A stretch of 64,000 nt of DNA from Ixodes scapularis (taxonomy: Eukaryota > Arthropoda > Arachnida > Ixodida > Ixodidae): contig NW_024609958.1 in NCBI RefSeq assembly GCF_016920785.2, positions 1,674,001 through 1,738,000 on the forward strand, written 5' to 3'. The stretch's first letter is position 1. Every line of letters begins with the position of its first letter. Below, in pieces: positions 37,080 through 48,890 of this stretch. Made by a program: the position numbers and the translations under genes. The notes under the pieces were generated by a model. That model ran no database searches and was not told the DNA's origin. It saw nothing but the letters and a program-made list of their open reading frames with translations.

Positions 37080-37345
37080 CCAGCATGTTGGAGCCATATG
37101 GCTCCACCGTGCTGGTATCGCCTTTTGGCTGGTATAGGTTGTCCCATATTACGTTATGCATGTATGGTTCCACATGTTCCGCCATATTCCACTACGCTGG
37201 TATAGGATGTCCCATAATACGACACGCTTGTATGGTTCCGCCTACCTGTATCGTTCCGCTCTAATCCACTATACTGGATCCGCCGATTCGCTTGTATAGG
37301 ATGTCCCATATTACGGTTACGCTTGTATGAGCCTTTTCCGTCATC
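37080..37345. repeat. Degenerate TATAGGATGTCCCATA repeats
   Basis: Three irregular copies of a 70-95 base unit containing TATAGG(A/T)TGTCCCATA and TGTATGGTTCCGC, directly beside the inner edge of the right arm. Similar words occur near 26500-26590 at the outer edge of the left arm. Confidence 0.5.
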
Positions 37346-38915
37346 TTTCCTGCATCGAAATTTTCCAACAGGGAATTCCTTTTGCACCCCCAAAATGATG
37401 TGTTTTTGAAGGTAAGGTACACAATATTCTTGATTCAGAAAGTGCCTCAGCTGTACAAATGCATATGCAGTAAGGGCTCTCGCCAAGCCTATTCTCCTCA
37501 GCTCTGTGCAGGTTAAGCCAAGTTAGAGTATAGAGGTACACGCTCACTGATAGCATGAGAAAGGCAGGGAGAAGTCTCCGTTGTTCCACCACCAGCCCGT
37601 CTGCTACCTTCGATGACGTTTCAGCGCCTCATGAGCCTGGAGCAAGCACATCTGTCCAAAGTGGGGTGAAAAGCACAAGCACGTGCTGGAGGACGCCCAG
37701 CCATTCTCTTTTTGTCAACGGCTATTCTACATATTTTAGTATGACATATTTTTAAGTGAGAAAAAGTATTGCAAATATGCAGTCCAACTTTGACCATAAT
37801 ACAGAAGTCTGATAAAGATAACAGTTGCCATTCACCATTTTCCAAATAAGTGCTCCCACCTATCGGAACATCTACACATGTGGTGCGTGAGTGGGTTCAG
37901 GACTGAGACGCTAGAAAATGAAGCGCTCACAAGGCTTGTCTGGCCCTTCCAACCATGCGGGTACATTCATCGCAAATCCCAGATTTTTAGACAAAATGAT
38001 TTAGAATAAGCAAATCTTGTCTACGCCCGAGGTTGAACAGTGAATTGTGATTCCCCCATATTGTGCCAACCATCCTTCAACCTGCGGTACCACCTGCAAA
38101 TGAACTATGTTGTGCTGCGGCACGCGTCCATGCTGCCTGCTTGAGAAGAAAACCACTGCTCGTGTTGAAGACGACATCCCACAATGTACAGGCAACAATG
38201 TTTAACGAACTAAAACAAAATTGATATCATTCAATAGACACAGATAGGCTTACAAAGTGTCGACACCATGATTGTTGTTGTTGGTTTTACTCCTGCATAC
38301 AAACATAAGTGACTTCCTCTTTCCTCCGATGTACAGTAAAACCCCCTGATCTTCGTGGCCCCTATTTCTTCTCGAATCGGTCACAGAGGACATAATCACA
38401 GCCACTGAATTCTGCAAAATCAAAGGCCGCGAAAATTAAAGGTTTGCCAACATTAAAGAGTTTACTGTTCTTCCGTGTGTCACATAATGTTAACATTTCA
38501 AGGAGGCTGAAGGTATTGGTTTAAGGAAAAATTGACCTATGAAAAAAAAATGCCCTTCTCCAGGTTAGGCACGCGAGGTTCTTTTGCACTACCTATAAGG
38601 CGGCAAGTTTGTTTCGGCTGAGCTTTTGGTAAAACGGAGTCACAAAAGTAGCTATAATTGGCATCAACTATTTTGTGCTGCATCATAAAGCTAGAGTAGA
38701 TTCCACAGTGCTTCGGCACAGCGCTGTTTGTTGCGAGAGCATATGTGGTTTATTGTTGCATCCCATTTGCATGATCTAGAGAAACTAGCGCTGACACAGT
38801 TGGAGCACTCCAAAAAAAACAGCCGACTGTGGAAACATTGAGAGATGCACACATGCAAACTGTGCATTTCTTAAAAACGGATTCGAGCAAAGGTAAAAAC
38901 AATATGTATACTTAC

Positions 38916-39083
38916 GGCGGCCATACTTGCCTTTCCCAAGCATGACCACTTTTCCCTCGGTAGCACCATCCAGTAAGCACCAGCAACACGCCCATGAGAC
39001 GCCGCCGACTCCTGGATTGAATGACGACCCGCCTGATGTCTTGGAAGGAGATCCGGAACACTGCTTTAGGTCAGATGTTTTAT
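38916..39083 (-). ncRNA. Minus-strand copy of exon 2
   Basis: Inverted counterpart of 29646-29813. The donor complement (ACTTAC at 38910-38915) and the acceptor AG are preserved. If used, transcription would run from the right arm leftwards into the loop. Confidence 0.35.
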
Positions 39084-39379
39084 CTGGTGGGGCAGGGACT
39101 AAAAGTAAAAATAAACAAATTTATCTGAAGTGCTACATTCCTATAGCATAAACTCTAGAATAGCAGTTTTTTTTTTGAGGTCAGTGATGCATTTTAATTA
39201 AACACAAATGGTTGGTTTATAACTTTATATGATGAACCAGCAGCCCCTATTTTCCTTAAGTGTAACGGAGTGTCTAACGTTACGTCCGACGGAACCCGAA
39301 ATAAAAATTAAAGTTACGCCCAACGTAACTGTCAAGCATTCGAGTTGCGTCCGACGTAACCCAAAATAAAAATTAAAGT

Positions 39380-40165
39380 TACCGTATTTACTCGAAAATA
39401 GGTCGAACCCTATTTATTAAATCCACCAAGAACAAAAAAAAAAAAAAAATTCAAATATAGGTCGATCTTTTTTTTTTTTATTTTTAAGAACAGGGGAAAT
39501 TTTGGGCAAAAGAAAGAAAAAAACCTTTATTTACATCACTCTCAGCTAAATCACGGGGCGATGCCAAAAACTTCATCACCGTCAGAACTTCTGGACATGT
39601 TATCATCGTCCCAAGCTTCGTCAGCTGGGTAGACATCCTCGCAAATTCGCAGCAATACTTCACTGACACCGTTGTAAAATGACGACAGGAAACGAAAGAA
39701 GGTGCGAAGCGACGGAAGACAAACTACAAAGACGCAAGCAAAGCCGCCGTGTCGCCATGAGCAACACGCGAGCCGAGCCGCCTCAAGCAACTAACAAAAA
39801 TATATATATATATTTTTTTTTGTGCGCGTTTGCGAGGATGGAGGGTAAAGTGCATGGCGCATCGCGTTCCTCTCCTTACCCGTTGCCCAGCAAGGGGAAC
39901 GCTAGAGGCGCGATGTCGAAATCCGACGCCCGACCGGCCACCGCGGGCGGCGAGCCATTTCGGCAACCAAAAGCTTTTTGAAACAAGAAGCGGCGCGGCT
40001 CTACGGCAACGCCGGCTCGGTGACTCGATAGCTTCAAGCCTCCGGTAGGGTCGCAAAATTTGGTCGCGAATGTAGGTGTCGAAATTCTTTAGTCACAATT
40101 TCCGAGAAGAAAAAAAAAAGAAGAAAAAAAAGAAAAGGTCGACTTATATTTGAATAAACACGGCA
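39380..40165 (-). mobile_element. Pogo/Tigger-like non-autonomous element (right arm)
   Basis: Inverted-duplication counterpart of 28551-29340. Ends TACCGTATTTACTCGAAAAT and the complement of CCGTGTTTATTC are intact. It was therefore already present before the arms were duplicated. Confidence 0.5.
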
Positions 40166-40417
40166 GTCAGCCGCGCGACGAGACACACATTATGAAAGCG
40201 ATTGGTGCGAGCGACCGAGGCGATGAGCGACGTTTTCTAGAAGCCCAAGAATTGAGCGGCGCAAGCAGCGAGTGAGAAATCTTCGGCGCTCGGCGCCGGC
40301 ACTCGTAGCTTCTCGCCGTCGCTCGTCTCGTTGATCGCTATATTGCTTACATGCCGTTCAGAAAGGCGCTCTAAGTGCTTACCATTGCATTGGGACCAGC
40401 CTCGCATCCAACCGTAA

Positions 40418-41311
40418 TTGCCGATTCACACGACGGACTGATCCGCGGACGGATTGATCACGTGACGACATATCCGCGGTTCGTCCGTCTCCCAAGCGCA
40501 TCCACACGAGGGAGACGACGAGCAGACGCCAGTGAGGACGGACCGAACCTGTTCGCACCCCACAGTGCCGCGAAACTCCAACATCGCACAGTAGCACGGT
40601 TGTCCAAGAGAGAAATCGACGGTTGCTACCGCGATAAAGAATCGTACGCCGCTGCTACGTACAGATCGAGAAGAAAACACCGGGACAGGCTTCGCGCGAA
40701 GCGCCACCTTTACTAACCCAAAGCATGACGGTGACACAGGCATGATCCTGCCCGAGAAAGCTTCGGCGTAGACGCGACGAACTTCTGGGCTCGCGGAGGG
40801 GCGTTTGGAGATGCCTTCACACACTCCGCGCTCGTGCACAACACTCAAGCACACCACATCCACAAGAGAGGGCTTGCTCGGTGAAATCCTGATTGGACGT
40901 GCAAGAATTATTGCGGTGCTAGACTAGTTTTGACGGGAGCTTCTTGACACGGACCCGGAGCACCGGAACCTGCGTCGCGTCAGCCGGACAAAGTTTCTGG
41001 AGTTTCTCTCACGCGTGGAACCAAGAATCGTACGACAAAATGAACCAACAAACGCACAAAACGCAACGACGCGCCATTTTTGTTTTGAACGCACAGAAGC
41101 AAAATACCAAGAAAACCATGTACCGTTGCCAGACTAAATGCTTTCCAAGTCAGTCTGCCGCCAAACGTCCGCGAGTGAAAAAGGCGCTCGACTTTATCAG
41201 TCCGCGCCTCCGCGGAGGAGGCGCGGATCGCAGGAATCGGTGACGTCCCGGTCACGTGGTACACGGTCCGCGGACGAAAATCGCGATTTGGTCCGTCGTG
41301 TGAATCGGCTA
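40418..41311. mobile_element. PIF/Harbinger-like insertion, 894 bp, right arm only
   Basis: The ends are GCCGATTCACACGACGGAC and its exact complement (with one extra terminal base pair differing). It is flanked by TAA on both sides (40415-40417, 41312-41314). The left arm shows the uninterrupted site CTGGTTACGGTTGG near 28301. A three-base TAA duplication is typical of PIF/Harbinger transposition. A 145-codon minus-strand frame inside (40426-40863) shows no transposase motif that I recognise, so I treat it as non-autonomous. Confidence 0.7.
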
Positions 41312-41549
41312 TAACCAGTCTTGACTTTTTTTTAAAGCCGCCGAGGTAGAAGTTAATATCGTACATGCATCGTTTTCAAGCATGGCTCCTCGTTCATTGC
41401 TCGATTTATATTTTCCGTAAATGACAAACCGCAATGAAGCACAATTATTCTAGTTCAAAATTGTTACGAACACTTGGCACGCATGCTTACACTGTAGCGC
41501 ACCTAACGTAATTTAAAAGTAGAACGAAAACGGGACGAGATTCGCTTAC

Positions 41550-42690
41550 CGCTTCACGGAGACAGACGTCTTCGGATCCTAGGCCTCACCGCCGAACTGG
41601 GAAGTCGCCTGCGGTCCGGCGATCGGACGAGTCGAGCCGGCCTGACACAGGTTGACCACGCCTGTTTGAACTATGAGAGGCGCCGTCGAGTTGAGAGCCA
41701 GAGACGCAGTAGAAACGGACCGTAAAACATCTGTCCCCCAAAACGCAGAACGAGCCAGCGATGCCAAAACCGCCAAAACCACTACGTCGCCATCTCCGCG
41801 ACGACCGGAAGCGTGGAAGCCGGGAAGTCAGAAAAGGCGCGACAGCGGAAGCCACTGGGCGGAAGCTTTACGTTTCGGTTTCGCTTTTCTCCGACGCCGG
41901 GTTTGCGGCTGGTAGCGACGACGCGAGGGGCCACGAAAAGACGCCGAGTTGGCCGAGTACGAGTCACGGCCCACGATACGAGCAACGGGCCGTTTGCCGC
42001 TGTCGACCGGCGATGCGGTATCCGCGGCTTGGTGTCACGATCGGTTTGTTGCCGTGCACGCTGACTCAAAGCTCGAAGTTACGCAGCTCCGTTCCGGCAC
42101 CAGCCGCACCACGTTTTCCGGTGCATCGCACGTGGAGGCCTTTCGACGCATTTAGTGACCGTAAAGATGGTGCCCGCTGTCTTCGGTGCTGTAGAAGAAG
42201 TTGCGAGACGGAAGAAGCATCGAAACCAAGGCGTTTAGGAGTCCAGGCCGGGCCGCCGGTTCACTCTGAACGAGAGGCGACATGCGTGCGCACGCTTTGA
42301 GGAAGCCTCCGCGTTTCGCCGCGCCAGAACTCGCCGATCGCGACCGTACCCCGAGTCCGAGAGGCTCTTGCGCAGCCGGGAACGGCACCGAGGTAGGAGC
42401 TGCTCGTTCTGCGCTACCATGCAGTGCTCAACAGTGCTCGGGGCTCTCGGTGTCGTTCGTGCTTGCACCGATGTCTTTGTGACCCCTTCGGACACGCAAG
42501 TCGTACTTCGCAAAGGTTTGGACGGGGCCGCCCACACCGAGCAGCTCCGCTATATTCTGCTTAGTTATGATCACAATAAAAGCTTGCGTTTGTTCTCGGG
42601 AAAAAAATTGCGGGACCGCTCTCCGCGCCGCCGACGAGATTGGCCGCCTCCATGTTCTCAGCTGTTCAGTCGCTCCCGCAGCGAGCGCCT
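41550..42690 (-). promoter_or_regulatory. Minus-strand copy of the CpG-rich promoter-like region
   Basis: Inverted counterpart of 26880-28050, ending at a preserved GTAAGC donor (complement at 41544-41549). Substitutions and small deletions relative to the left arm shift every frame, so conserved coding potential is not evident. Confidence 0.35.
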
Positions 42691-43268
42691 TCCGATAATC
42701 CTCCCCGTTCCAAAATGCGATCCGATCTCCGTTTACATGGGCTGAATGAATGCGCACTCGACATCTCGATCCACCTCTGTCTAGCGACTTTAATGCGATG
42801 CGCTTTGCGCATTATGCCGTTTACATGACCGCATATGGAATGCGGCAACTAAATTCAATACGACTAAGTCGCATTCATGTAAACGCGGCTTGTGTTCTTT
42901 TTCGACATGTATGGTGTATGTAACGATACCGGTGGTAAACGATGGACGTTATTTTGGAAGATGGCGGTCGTCTTTCTGCATGTATGATTTGGATATAACG
43001 GTGGTGGTGTGGTATAAGCGTTTTTTGTTGGAAAGATGGCGGTCGCCTACGTCATCGGCCGCAAAATCATACCAGCACACCGAATCATATCGGCAAGCAA
43101 ACTGGCTGCCAGTATAGGCAGACCCGGAGCCATAGCGGTGCCGGTATCTCCAGTTATGCAGAAAGCCGAACCAAACTAGCTGCATACATAATAACAAGAA
43201 AGTATGGTGGTGTCATAACCGAACTGTACAAGCAGCAGGTTTGTTTCTTGTATGTTTTTCCAATAGGG

Positions 43269-43834
43269 CAGTCCCAATGGAAAGATCAATGCATGATGAA
43301 GAAAGGTGTTGACAGCTAAAAAAGGTAGGCTCACCAGTAATAAAAAGACAAAGTGTTCCCGAGAATAAGACAGTCAATGATTTTCCCTCGTATGTCACGA
43401 CGTGTGCTCCCCCATAGAGGGTTGTGAGAATTAAAATCGCCCATCAAAAGGAATGGCTTAGGAAGCTGGTCTAAAAACGAATTAAAGTCTGGGGATTTCA
43501 AAGTAAAGGATGGTGGTAAGTACAAAGAGCACACTGTCAGAGCTTTGTGAAGCATAAACCGTGCAGCCACTGCTTCCAGTGAGGTAGACAGCGGAACCTG
43601 TTCACAGGGCACTTCTCTCGGGAGAACCACCGCAACTCCTCCAGAAGAACTGACTGAGCACGGACGATCCTTCCGGAATACCTGGTACCGTCTGAGGAAG
43701 TTGGTATGGCTGGGGTTTAAATGAGTTTCCTGCAAACGTGGCACACATGGCTTGTGTTCCTCCAGCAAAAACTCCACATCATCCAGGTTACTTAAGAGCC
43801 CTTGACAGTTCCACTGCATTAGCACTGAAACCAT
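43269..43834 (-). pseudogene. ORF2 of I-like LINE: endonuclease domain fragment
   Basis: The N-terminal apurinic-type endonuclease of the LINE polyprotein, which nicks target DNA before reverse transcription. Visible motifs are MQWNCQGL at the start, LQETHL (catalytic glutamate), GGVAVVL, then LLMGDFNSHNPLWGS. A one-base shift near 43350 moves the frame, and SSCIDLSIG, the conserved end-of-domain motif, follows at about 43290. The fragment ends at 43269 before the last histidine motif. It cannot be functional. Confidence 0.75.
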
Positions 43835-43937
43835 TATAAAGATATAAAATTACGAGCACACGGGTGAAGAGTGAAAGAAATGTAATCACTTCGGAGGGAT
43901 CACGGGTTTTTTTAGTTTTTTGTTTGGTCTTCGGATA

Positions 43938-45286
43938 TTACCACTCCATCTCCTCCTGGTCAGACCCAGGGGTAGATGGGGAGGTGGACGTGACAGGAGC
44001 ACCGCTCTCCTGAGCTACGCAAGCAGGCTTGCTTGCCGGCTTGGGAGGGTCGGAGCTGCGAGATCCTAACCTGCGGCCGCGACCAGAACCTAAGGGGAGG
44101 GTGGCAGATGTACTTGGGAGAGATTCAACCCCGTCCATCTGCTCCGCCTCCTCTTGTGTTGCAGAAGCTGCGTGAAAACCCTGCAGCTCCTTGGTTGCTG
44201 GCGGTCTCTCCAGGGAGTGAGGCCGAGAGCCTCGCTTTTTCTCCCTGGTAGGAGACCGTGCGGGCTGTACAGGCGCAGCAAGTGCTGCCTGTCTTGAGAT
44301 GTGGGAGCAGCTGGTGAACCCTCTCCGCGAAGAGAGGGAGCCCGCTGCCCCTGGGTAGGCTTTGGGGTCCTGAGGGCGGCATCCAGGTCTTCGAGCAAGA
44401 CCTGGGTTGCCCTAGACTCCATACGTGGCGCAGGACCCCGGCGCGCCACGTCGGCGTACGAGCCTTGTGCAAGAAAGGACCAGCGTTTCTTGGCCTCAAG
44501 ATATGAAATGTTCTCTTTAGCCCTAAAACTCAAGATCTCTTTCTTTTGCTTCCACAGGGGACAAACACGGGAGTACGCTGCATGGGTGCCCTTGCAGTTG
44601 GAGCAGCACACAGTGTTTTCACAGATGTCTGTGACATGTGCGTTGCTGCCACACTTGGCGCAGATCTCTCTTCCACGGCAGCTCCTAGACCCATGCCCGA
44701 AACGTTGGCACCTGAAACACCTTTGGGGGTTCGGCACATAAGGGCGGACGCGGCAGTTTAGATAGCCTGCCTTCGCTGCTGCTGGAAGACTATGCCGTTC
44801 AAAAGAAAGAATAAGATGTTTTGAGGGTATCTCCTGACCCTCGCGGCGAAGTATAATCCGCTTTACTGCAGTGACACCTGAGTTTTGTAGGCCTTCAAGG
44901 ATCTCATCCCCGCTTACACCTAGGAGGTCTTCTTCAGAGATGACACCACGCGCAGTGTTCAACGTCCTGTGCGGCGTTACCGTGACGGAGGTATCGACGA
45001 TACGTTTCATCTTTTGAATGGCCTCACTTTGCACTTGAGTGGTGAACTCTACAAGAAGGTCCCCAGAATGCAGAATTTTCGCTTGGTAGGAGTGTCCGAT
45101 CAAGTGTTCAAGAACTTTTGCAACAATGAACGGAGACAGCTTGGCGACAGGGCGTTGATCGTCTTCAGATTGAACTACAAAAAACTTGACAAAGTGTTCT
45201 ACTTCTGGTGCTTTGGCAGCGACTTGGTCCGGGCAGTGCCGTTTGGATGGCTGCCTGGAACCGGGTTTAGACAGGAAGGGAGCCAT
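43938..45286 (-). pseudogene. ORF1 gag-like protein of I-like LINE (frameshifted near its end)
   Basis: A nucleic-acid-binding protein of the retrotransposon ribonucleoprotein. From the ATG at 45284-45286 a 398-codon frame runs to 44090. Three consecutive zinc knuckles lie at about residues 190-245: CFRCQRFGHGSRSC, CAKCGSNAHVTDIC and CCSNCKGTHAAYSRVC, the arrangement usual for I/Jockey-type ORF1. The proline/serine-rich C-terminus continues in another frame (44138 to 43938, ending EEMEW), so a small indel lies upstream of 44190, around 44200-44290. The first 180 residues contain the RRM-like region expected of these proteins, inferred from position only. Confidence 0.75.
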
Positions 45287-45826
45287 AAGAGGCGGAAAGT
45301 GTTCAGAATCCGCGGTGCACCGCCCACCACCGAGCCCAACAAGGGGTTAGGTAACGCACCATAACAAGAAAGGCTTGGCTGGAGACGTTACGCTAACAGT
45401 GCTGCCGGGAAACTATAACCAAGTGTGGATCTGGACGAGGGTATCTGTCACCACCCAAGGTTAGCCCTTGCCGCCAAAGAAGGTGAAATAAGAAGGAAGA
45501 TGAGAAGAAGAAGAAAGGTATAGAAAGGAGAGGTGGAGAAAGGCGACTGACTGAATCATCTTGGTCGGGCCAAGCCAGGACACCCGTCTACGAGAAGCAG
45601 GGGCCGAAGCGGTGTATTGCCTCGCCCGGGGGGCCCCGAAGGGTCCAAGCATACCCCGGGCTCAGCTCGACCGCCAGGGTCGCCTTTTCCCGGGCACGGG
45701 TTAAGCCACGCACAGCCAGACGTGGGTGGGCGAACCCACATGGCTCGGGGTTCGTAGTGACGCCACTCACCAAGCACCTACAAAAGTAGGTGCCCCCTGC
45801 GTGCGGGTATGGTGGCCCACGTGCAG

Positions 45827-45945
45827 TCTTGTACACGTTACTAAAAAAAGTAATCGATTACAATTACTATTACTCTTGGCTAAAAAGTATTCGATTAGAT
45901 TACTTGATTACTCGACGGCAAAAGTAATTGGACATCCCTATTGAA
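45827..45945. mobile_element. End of a GTAAC-type hAT-like MITE
   Basis: CAGTCTTGTACACGTTAC, nearly the same terminus as the element at 2905, is followed by TTAC/GTAAT words and GATTACTTGATTACTCG. The other end was not identified. It abuts the LINE 5' end. Confidence 0.5.
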
Positions 45946-46036
45946 AAAGGCCAATATGAACTCGGCTTATTGGAAATATTGTATTCCAATGAAGTTGATG
46001 AAAACCAATAAAAACCTATTGTTATCCGATTAACCC

Positions 46037-46200
46037 AATACGCACGACGGGAATTCATATCGGAGCACAGTATCCCGTTATAGTATACGGTTATTGGTAT
46101 ACAACAGGATATTGGAGCACAATATCCCTATATAACTTGCGGTTATTGGTGTACAACACGATATTGAAGCACAATATCCCGACAGAACTTACGGTTATTG
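46037..46200. repeat. 52-bp tandem repeat, about three copies
   Basis: GGTTATTGG recurs at about 46089, 46141 and 46193, with a shared AGCACAATATCCC block. Spacing is 52 bases. Degenerate, A+T-rich. Confidence 0.65.
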
Positions 46201-47402
46201 GAATCGAATACGACACCGCGTGCATATTGGCGACCGACATGGACATACTGTGCGGCCACACGATATATAAATATCGGTCGTCGATCACGGGCCCAAAGGA
46301 GAATACAATATCGCGTGGATAAATCTCAGAACGAATTCCAAGTTACCAACATGAATTACGTCGGCATATACCGCGGACTAAGAGGTTACGTAACAAAGTA
46401 TTGATCGCCCGTGAAGCAACATGTGGATATCGGTACGCCCACATATACGACATCGCGTGAATGATATCGTAGAACAGCAGGAGTTACCATACGGCAATAC
46501 GAGAGAGAACGATATTGGAGGTGGATACACACAGAACACAAACGTTCCGCGTTGCGAACACATTCACATTGATCGAAAGCGCAAGTGTACGTACGGCACA
46601 CAGTACACACAGCCTCGAGTGCTTGAAATGCTAGACAACCACCAAACCATTCAGAATAACTAGCTGGGACACCCGCGACCTATCTTTCAATGAGAAAGCC
46701 CAATAACGACGTGCTCATTGGAGTGATCGTTTTCAAACAAATGTTTATTGCAATTTTAATGCAACAAAAGTTAGGTTACCGATGTTGGAACCAAAATCGA
46801 ACGCGATACGTGACAATGTCAGTTCGCACGATAAAATAATGAGGATTAATGGGCTTGACAGGTCACGTGCTTCTTACCCGCACATTTATCGATATTGACC
46901 CGCCTTTCTGGGTAATCCTACGTCGTACACAAAATCCACAACCACACACGAGCACATTTCACCCACCACTCTTCGTCGCCTGTTTCGCAAGATTGACACA
47001 CTGTAAAAAAATGACAGGAAAAATACGTGCATTTGCGCCATCAAACGATACGTTACAGACTCGTTTTATGAGAAAAGTTTCCATCGTCAACCCACGCGCG
47101 CGAAAGCTCGAGCGCTCGAGCTTCGGAGGCAGTTCGAACTCCGAAGGGAGGCGAGCCGAGCGAGCCGCGAGTAGCCCATCGAGCCAGACGAGCGGCTGAG
47201 CGAGCCGCCGAGTGGCCGAATCCGCCGATCCAGCCAAGCCTAGCTGAGCCGCCGAGATTGCGCGATTGCGCCATTGCGCAGCGGCCGCGACCGCGTTAAC
47301 CCGGCGAGACGGCGGCGATGGCGGGACCGACGGATGACAGCTCGTCAAGTTCGTCGCGCACTTTGCTTGTGGGTTCCAAGCAGAAGTCGGCATTTTAGGT
47401 CG
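46201..47402. other. No gene supported; CpG-rich patch at 47090-47340
   Basis: 46201-46950 shows nothing recognisable. From about 47090 the sequence becomes CpG-rich with repeated GAGCCG(C/A) words. The open frames there (both strands) follow the low-complexity composition and I do not call them. Confidence 0.45.
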
Positions 47403-48053
47403 CCCTCACTCACCCTCACCCTCACAGCCACACTCACCTAAGCCCCTCACTCACCCTCACCCTCACAGCTACACTCACCTTCAGCCCCTCACTCACCCTC
47501 ACCCTCACAGTCACACTCACCTTCAGCCCTTCACTCACCCTCACTGAACCTCACGGCGCTCACGCATTCACCGCCCTCACAGCCCTCACGCCCCTCACGG
47601 CCCTCACGCCCCTCACCGCCCTCACGGCCCTCATGCCCCTCACTCACTCACCGCCCTCACGCCACTCACCGCCCTCACGCCACTCACCGCCCTCACGGCC
47701 CTCACGGCCCTCACCGCCCTCACCGCCCTCACGGCCCTCACCGCCCTCACGGCCCTCACGCACTCACAGCCCTCACGCCACTCACCGCCCTCACGGCCCT
47801 CACGGCCCTCACCGCCCTCACCACCCTCACGGCCCTCACCGCCCTCACGACCCTCACGCACTCACAGCCCTCACGCCACTCACCGCCCTCACCGCCCTCA
47901 CGGCCCTCACGCCACTCACCGCCCTCACGCCACTCACCGCCCTCACGCCACTCACCGCCCTCACGCCACTCACCGCCCTCACGCCCCTCAGCGCCCGTGC
48001 TGCCCTCACACCCCTCACGCCCCTCACGCACTCATGGCCCTTACGCCACTCAG
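47403..48053. repeat. CCCTCAC-type minisatellite, block 1
   Basis: Tandem 9-base units of the form GCCCTCACG or CCCCTCACC, with variants CACTCACCG and ACCCTCACT. All three forward frames are open because the unit is a multiple of three and lacks stops. The apparent proteins (ALTALTPLTA and similar) are artefacts of this. Confidence 0.85.
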
Positions 48054-48530
48054 GCCAGCTTCAGATGGGGCAATTTCGCCCAGAAACATTACGTGGCAAC
48101 ACCAGCAACACGGGCCGCCCGCGATCACACGCAGCAACCAATTGCTGCAATTTGCCATCGTCATCATAACATTTTATTTTGTTTGCACTATTTAGACACA
48201 ATTACGCGTTATAAACGTGTTTTTATGCATTTAAACCTCGTTAAGAATACTAATGTACCTTTCTGAAACAGTTTATTTCCAAAAAAAAAAACGATCGATT
48301 TCAAACCAGAACCAAGTCATTCGGTGTCATCATCACCGGCACGAGGTATCACGTGAAAATTTTGCGTCCCTGATTGGATGCAGCCGCTTCAAACGTATTC
48401 GAATTGCTCCGAGTTGCTTGCTTATTTCGAGCCGGACCCGATCTCAGCAATTCATGTCGATCTAGGGAAAGCTAGAGAACAACCCGCCATTAACACCAAA
48501 ATTGCTGAGAAAGATGCTCGATCTGAAGGG
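48054..48530. other. Unique spacer between minisatellite blocks
   Basis: Ordinary-complexity sequence of about 480 bases with no repeat units and no convincing gene. Confidence 0.5.
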
Positions 48531-48869
48531 GGCCCCACGCACTCACCGCCCTCACACACCTCATGCACTCACCGCTGTACGGCCCTCACGGCCCTCACGC
48601 CTCTCATGCCACTCACTGCCCTCACGCACTCATGGCCCTCACACCCCTCACGCACTCACCGCCCTCACACCACTCACGCACTCATGGCCCTCACTCCACT
48701 CACCGCCCTCACGCCCCTCAGGCACTCATGACCCTCACCGCCCTCACGGCCCTCACGGCCCTCACGGCCCTCACGGCCCTCACCGCCCTCACCGCCCTCA
48801 CCGCCCTCACCGCCCTCACAGCCCTCACGGCCCTCACCGCCCTCACAGCCCTCACTCACCCTCACACTC
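48531..48869. repeat. CCCTCAC-type minisatellite, block 2
   Basis: Same 9-base unit family and strand as block 1. The centre is homogenised to GGCCCTCAC and CGCCCTCAC units. Confidence 0.85.
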
Positions 48870-48890
48870 TTGAATTTTCCTGGTTCAAAA

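Larger units (their letters stand above)
31253..37373. other. Loop between the inverted arms
   Basis: 6.1 kb not shared with either arm. It contains a small hAT MITE (31292-31448), exons 3 to 5 of the candidate transcript, a repeat block (35715-36110) and degenerate repeats next to the right arm (37080-37345). From 33780 to 35700 and from 36390 to 37080 I see no gene. Confidence 0.7.
37374..43268. repeat. Right arm of the large inverted duplication (5.9 kb)
   Basis: Reverse complement of the left arm. About 0.9 kb of its extra length is the insertion at 40418-41311; the rest is small indels. Its outer edge coincides with the break in the I-like LINE at 43269. Confidence 0.85.
43269..45825 (-). 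mobile_element. I-like LINE, 5' half
   Basis: Minus-strand non-LTR retrotransposon in normal order: GC-rich 5' untranslated region (45825 to 45287), ORF1 with zinc knuckles, then the start of ORF2 with an endonuclease domain. It stops inside the endonuclease domain at 43269, where the right arm begins, so the reverse transcriptase and 3' end are missing. LINEs usually lose the 5' end, so loss of the 3' half implies a later rearrangement. Confidence 0.8.

Noticed and set aside
40426..40863. 145-codon minus-strand frame as a Harbinger transposase
   Set aside because: No DDE, helix-turn-helix or MADF-like motif is visible and the element is too short; treated as non-autonomous filler.
41761..42300. 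179-codon frame in the right arm, similar to 27283-27788 (minus) in the left arm
   Set aside because: Arms are similar throughout, so shared frames are expected. Small indels shift the frame between arms and the region looks like a CpG-rich promoter.
47633..48169. 178-codon frame of ALTPLTALT-type repeats as a protein gene
   Set aside because: The 9-base minisatellite unit lacks stops in several frames on both strands; the openness is compositional and breaks with the repeat.
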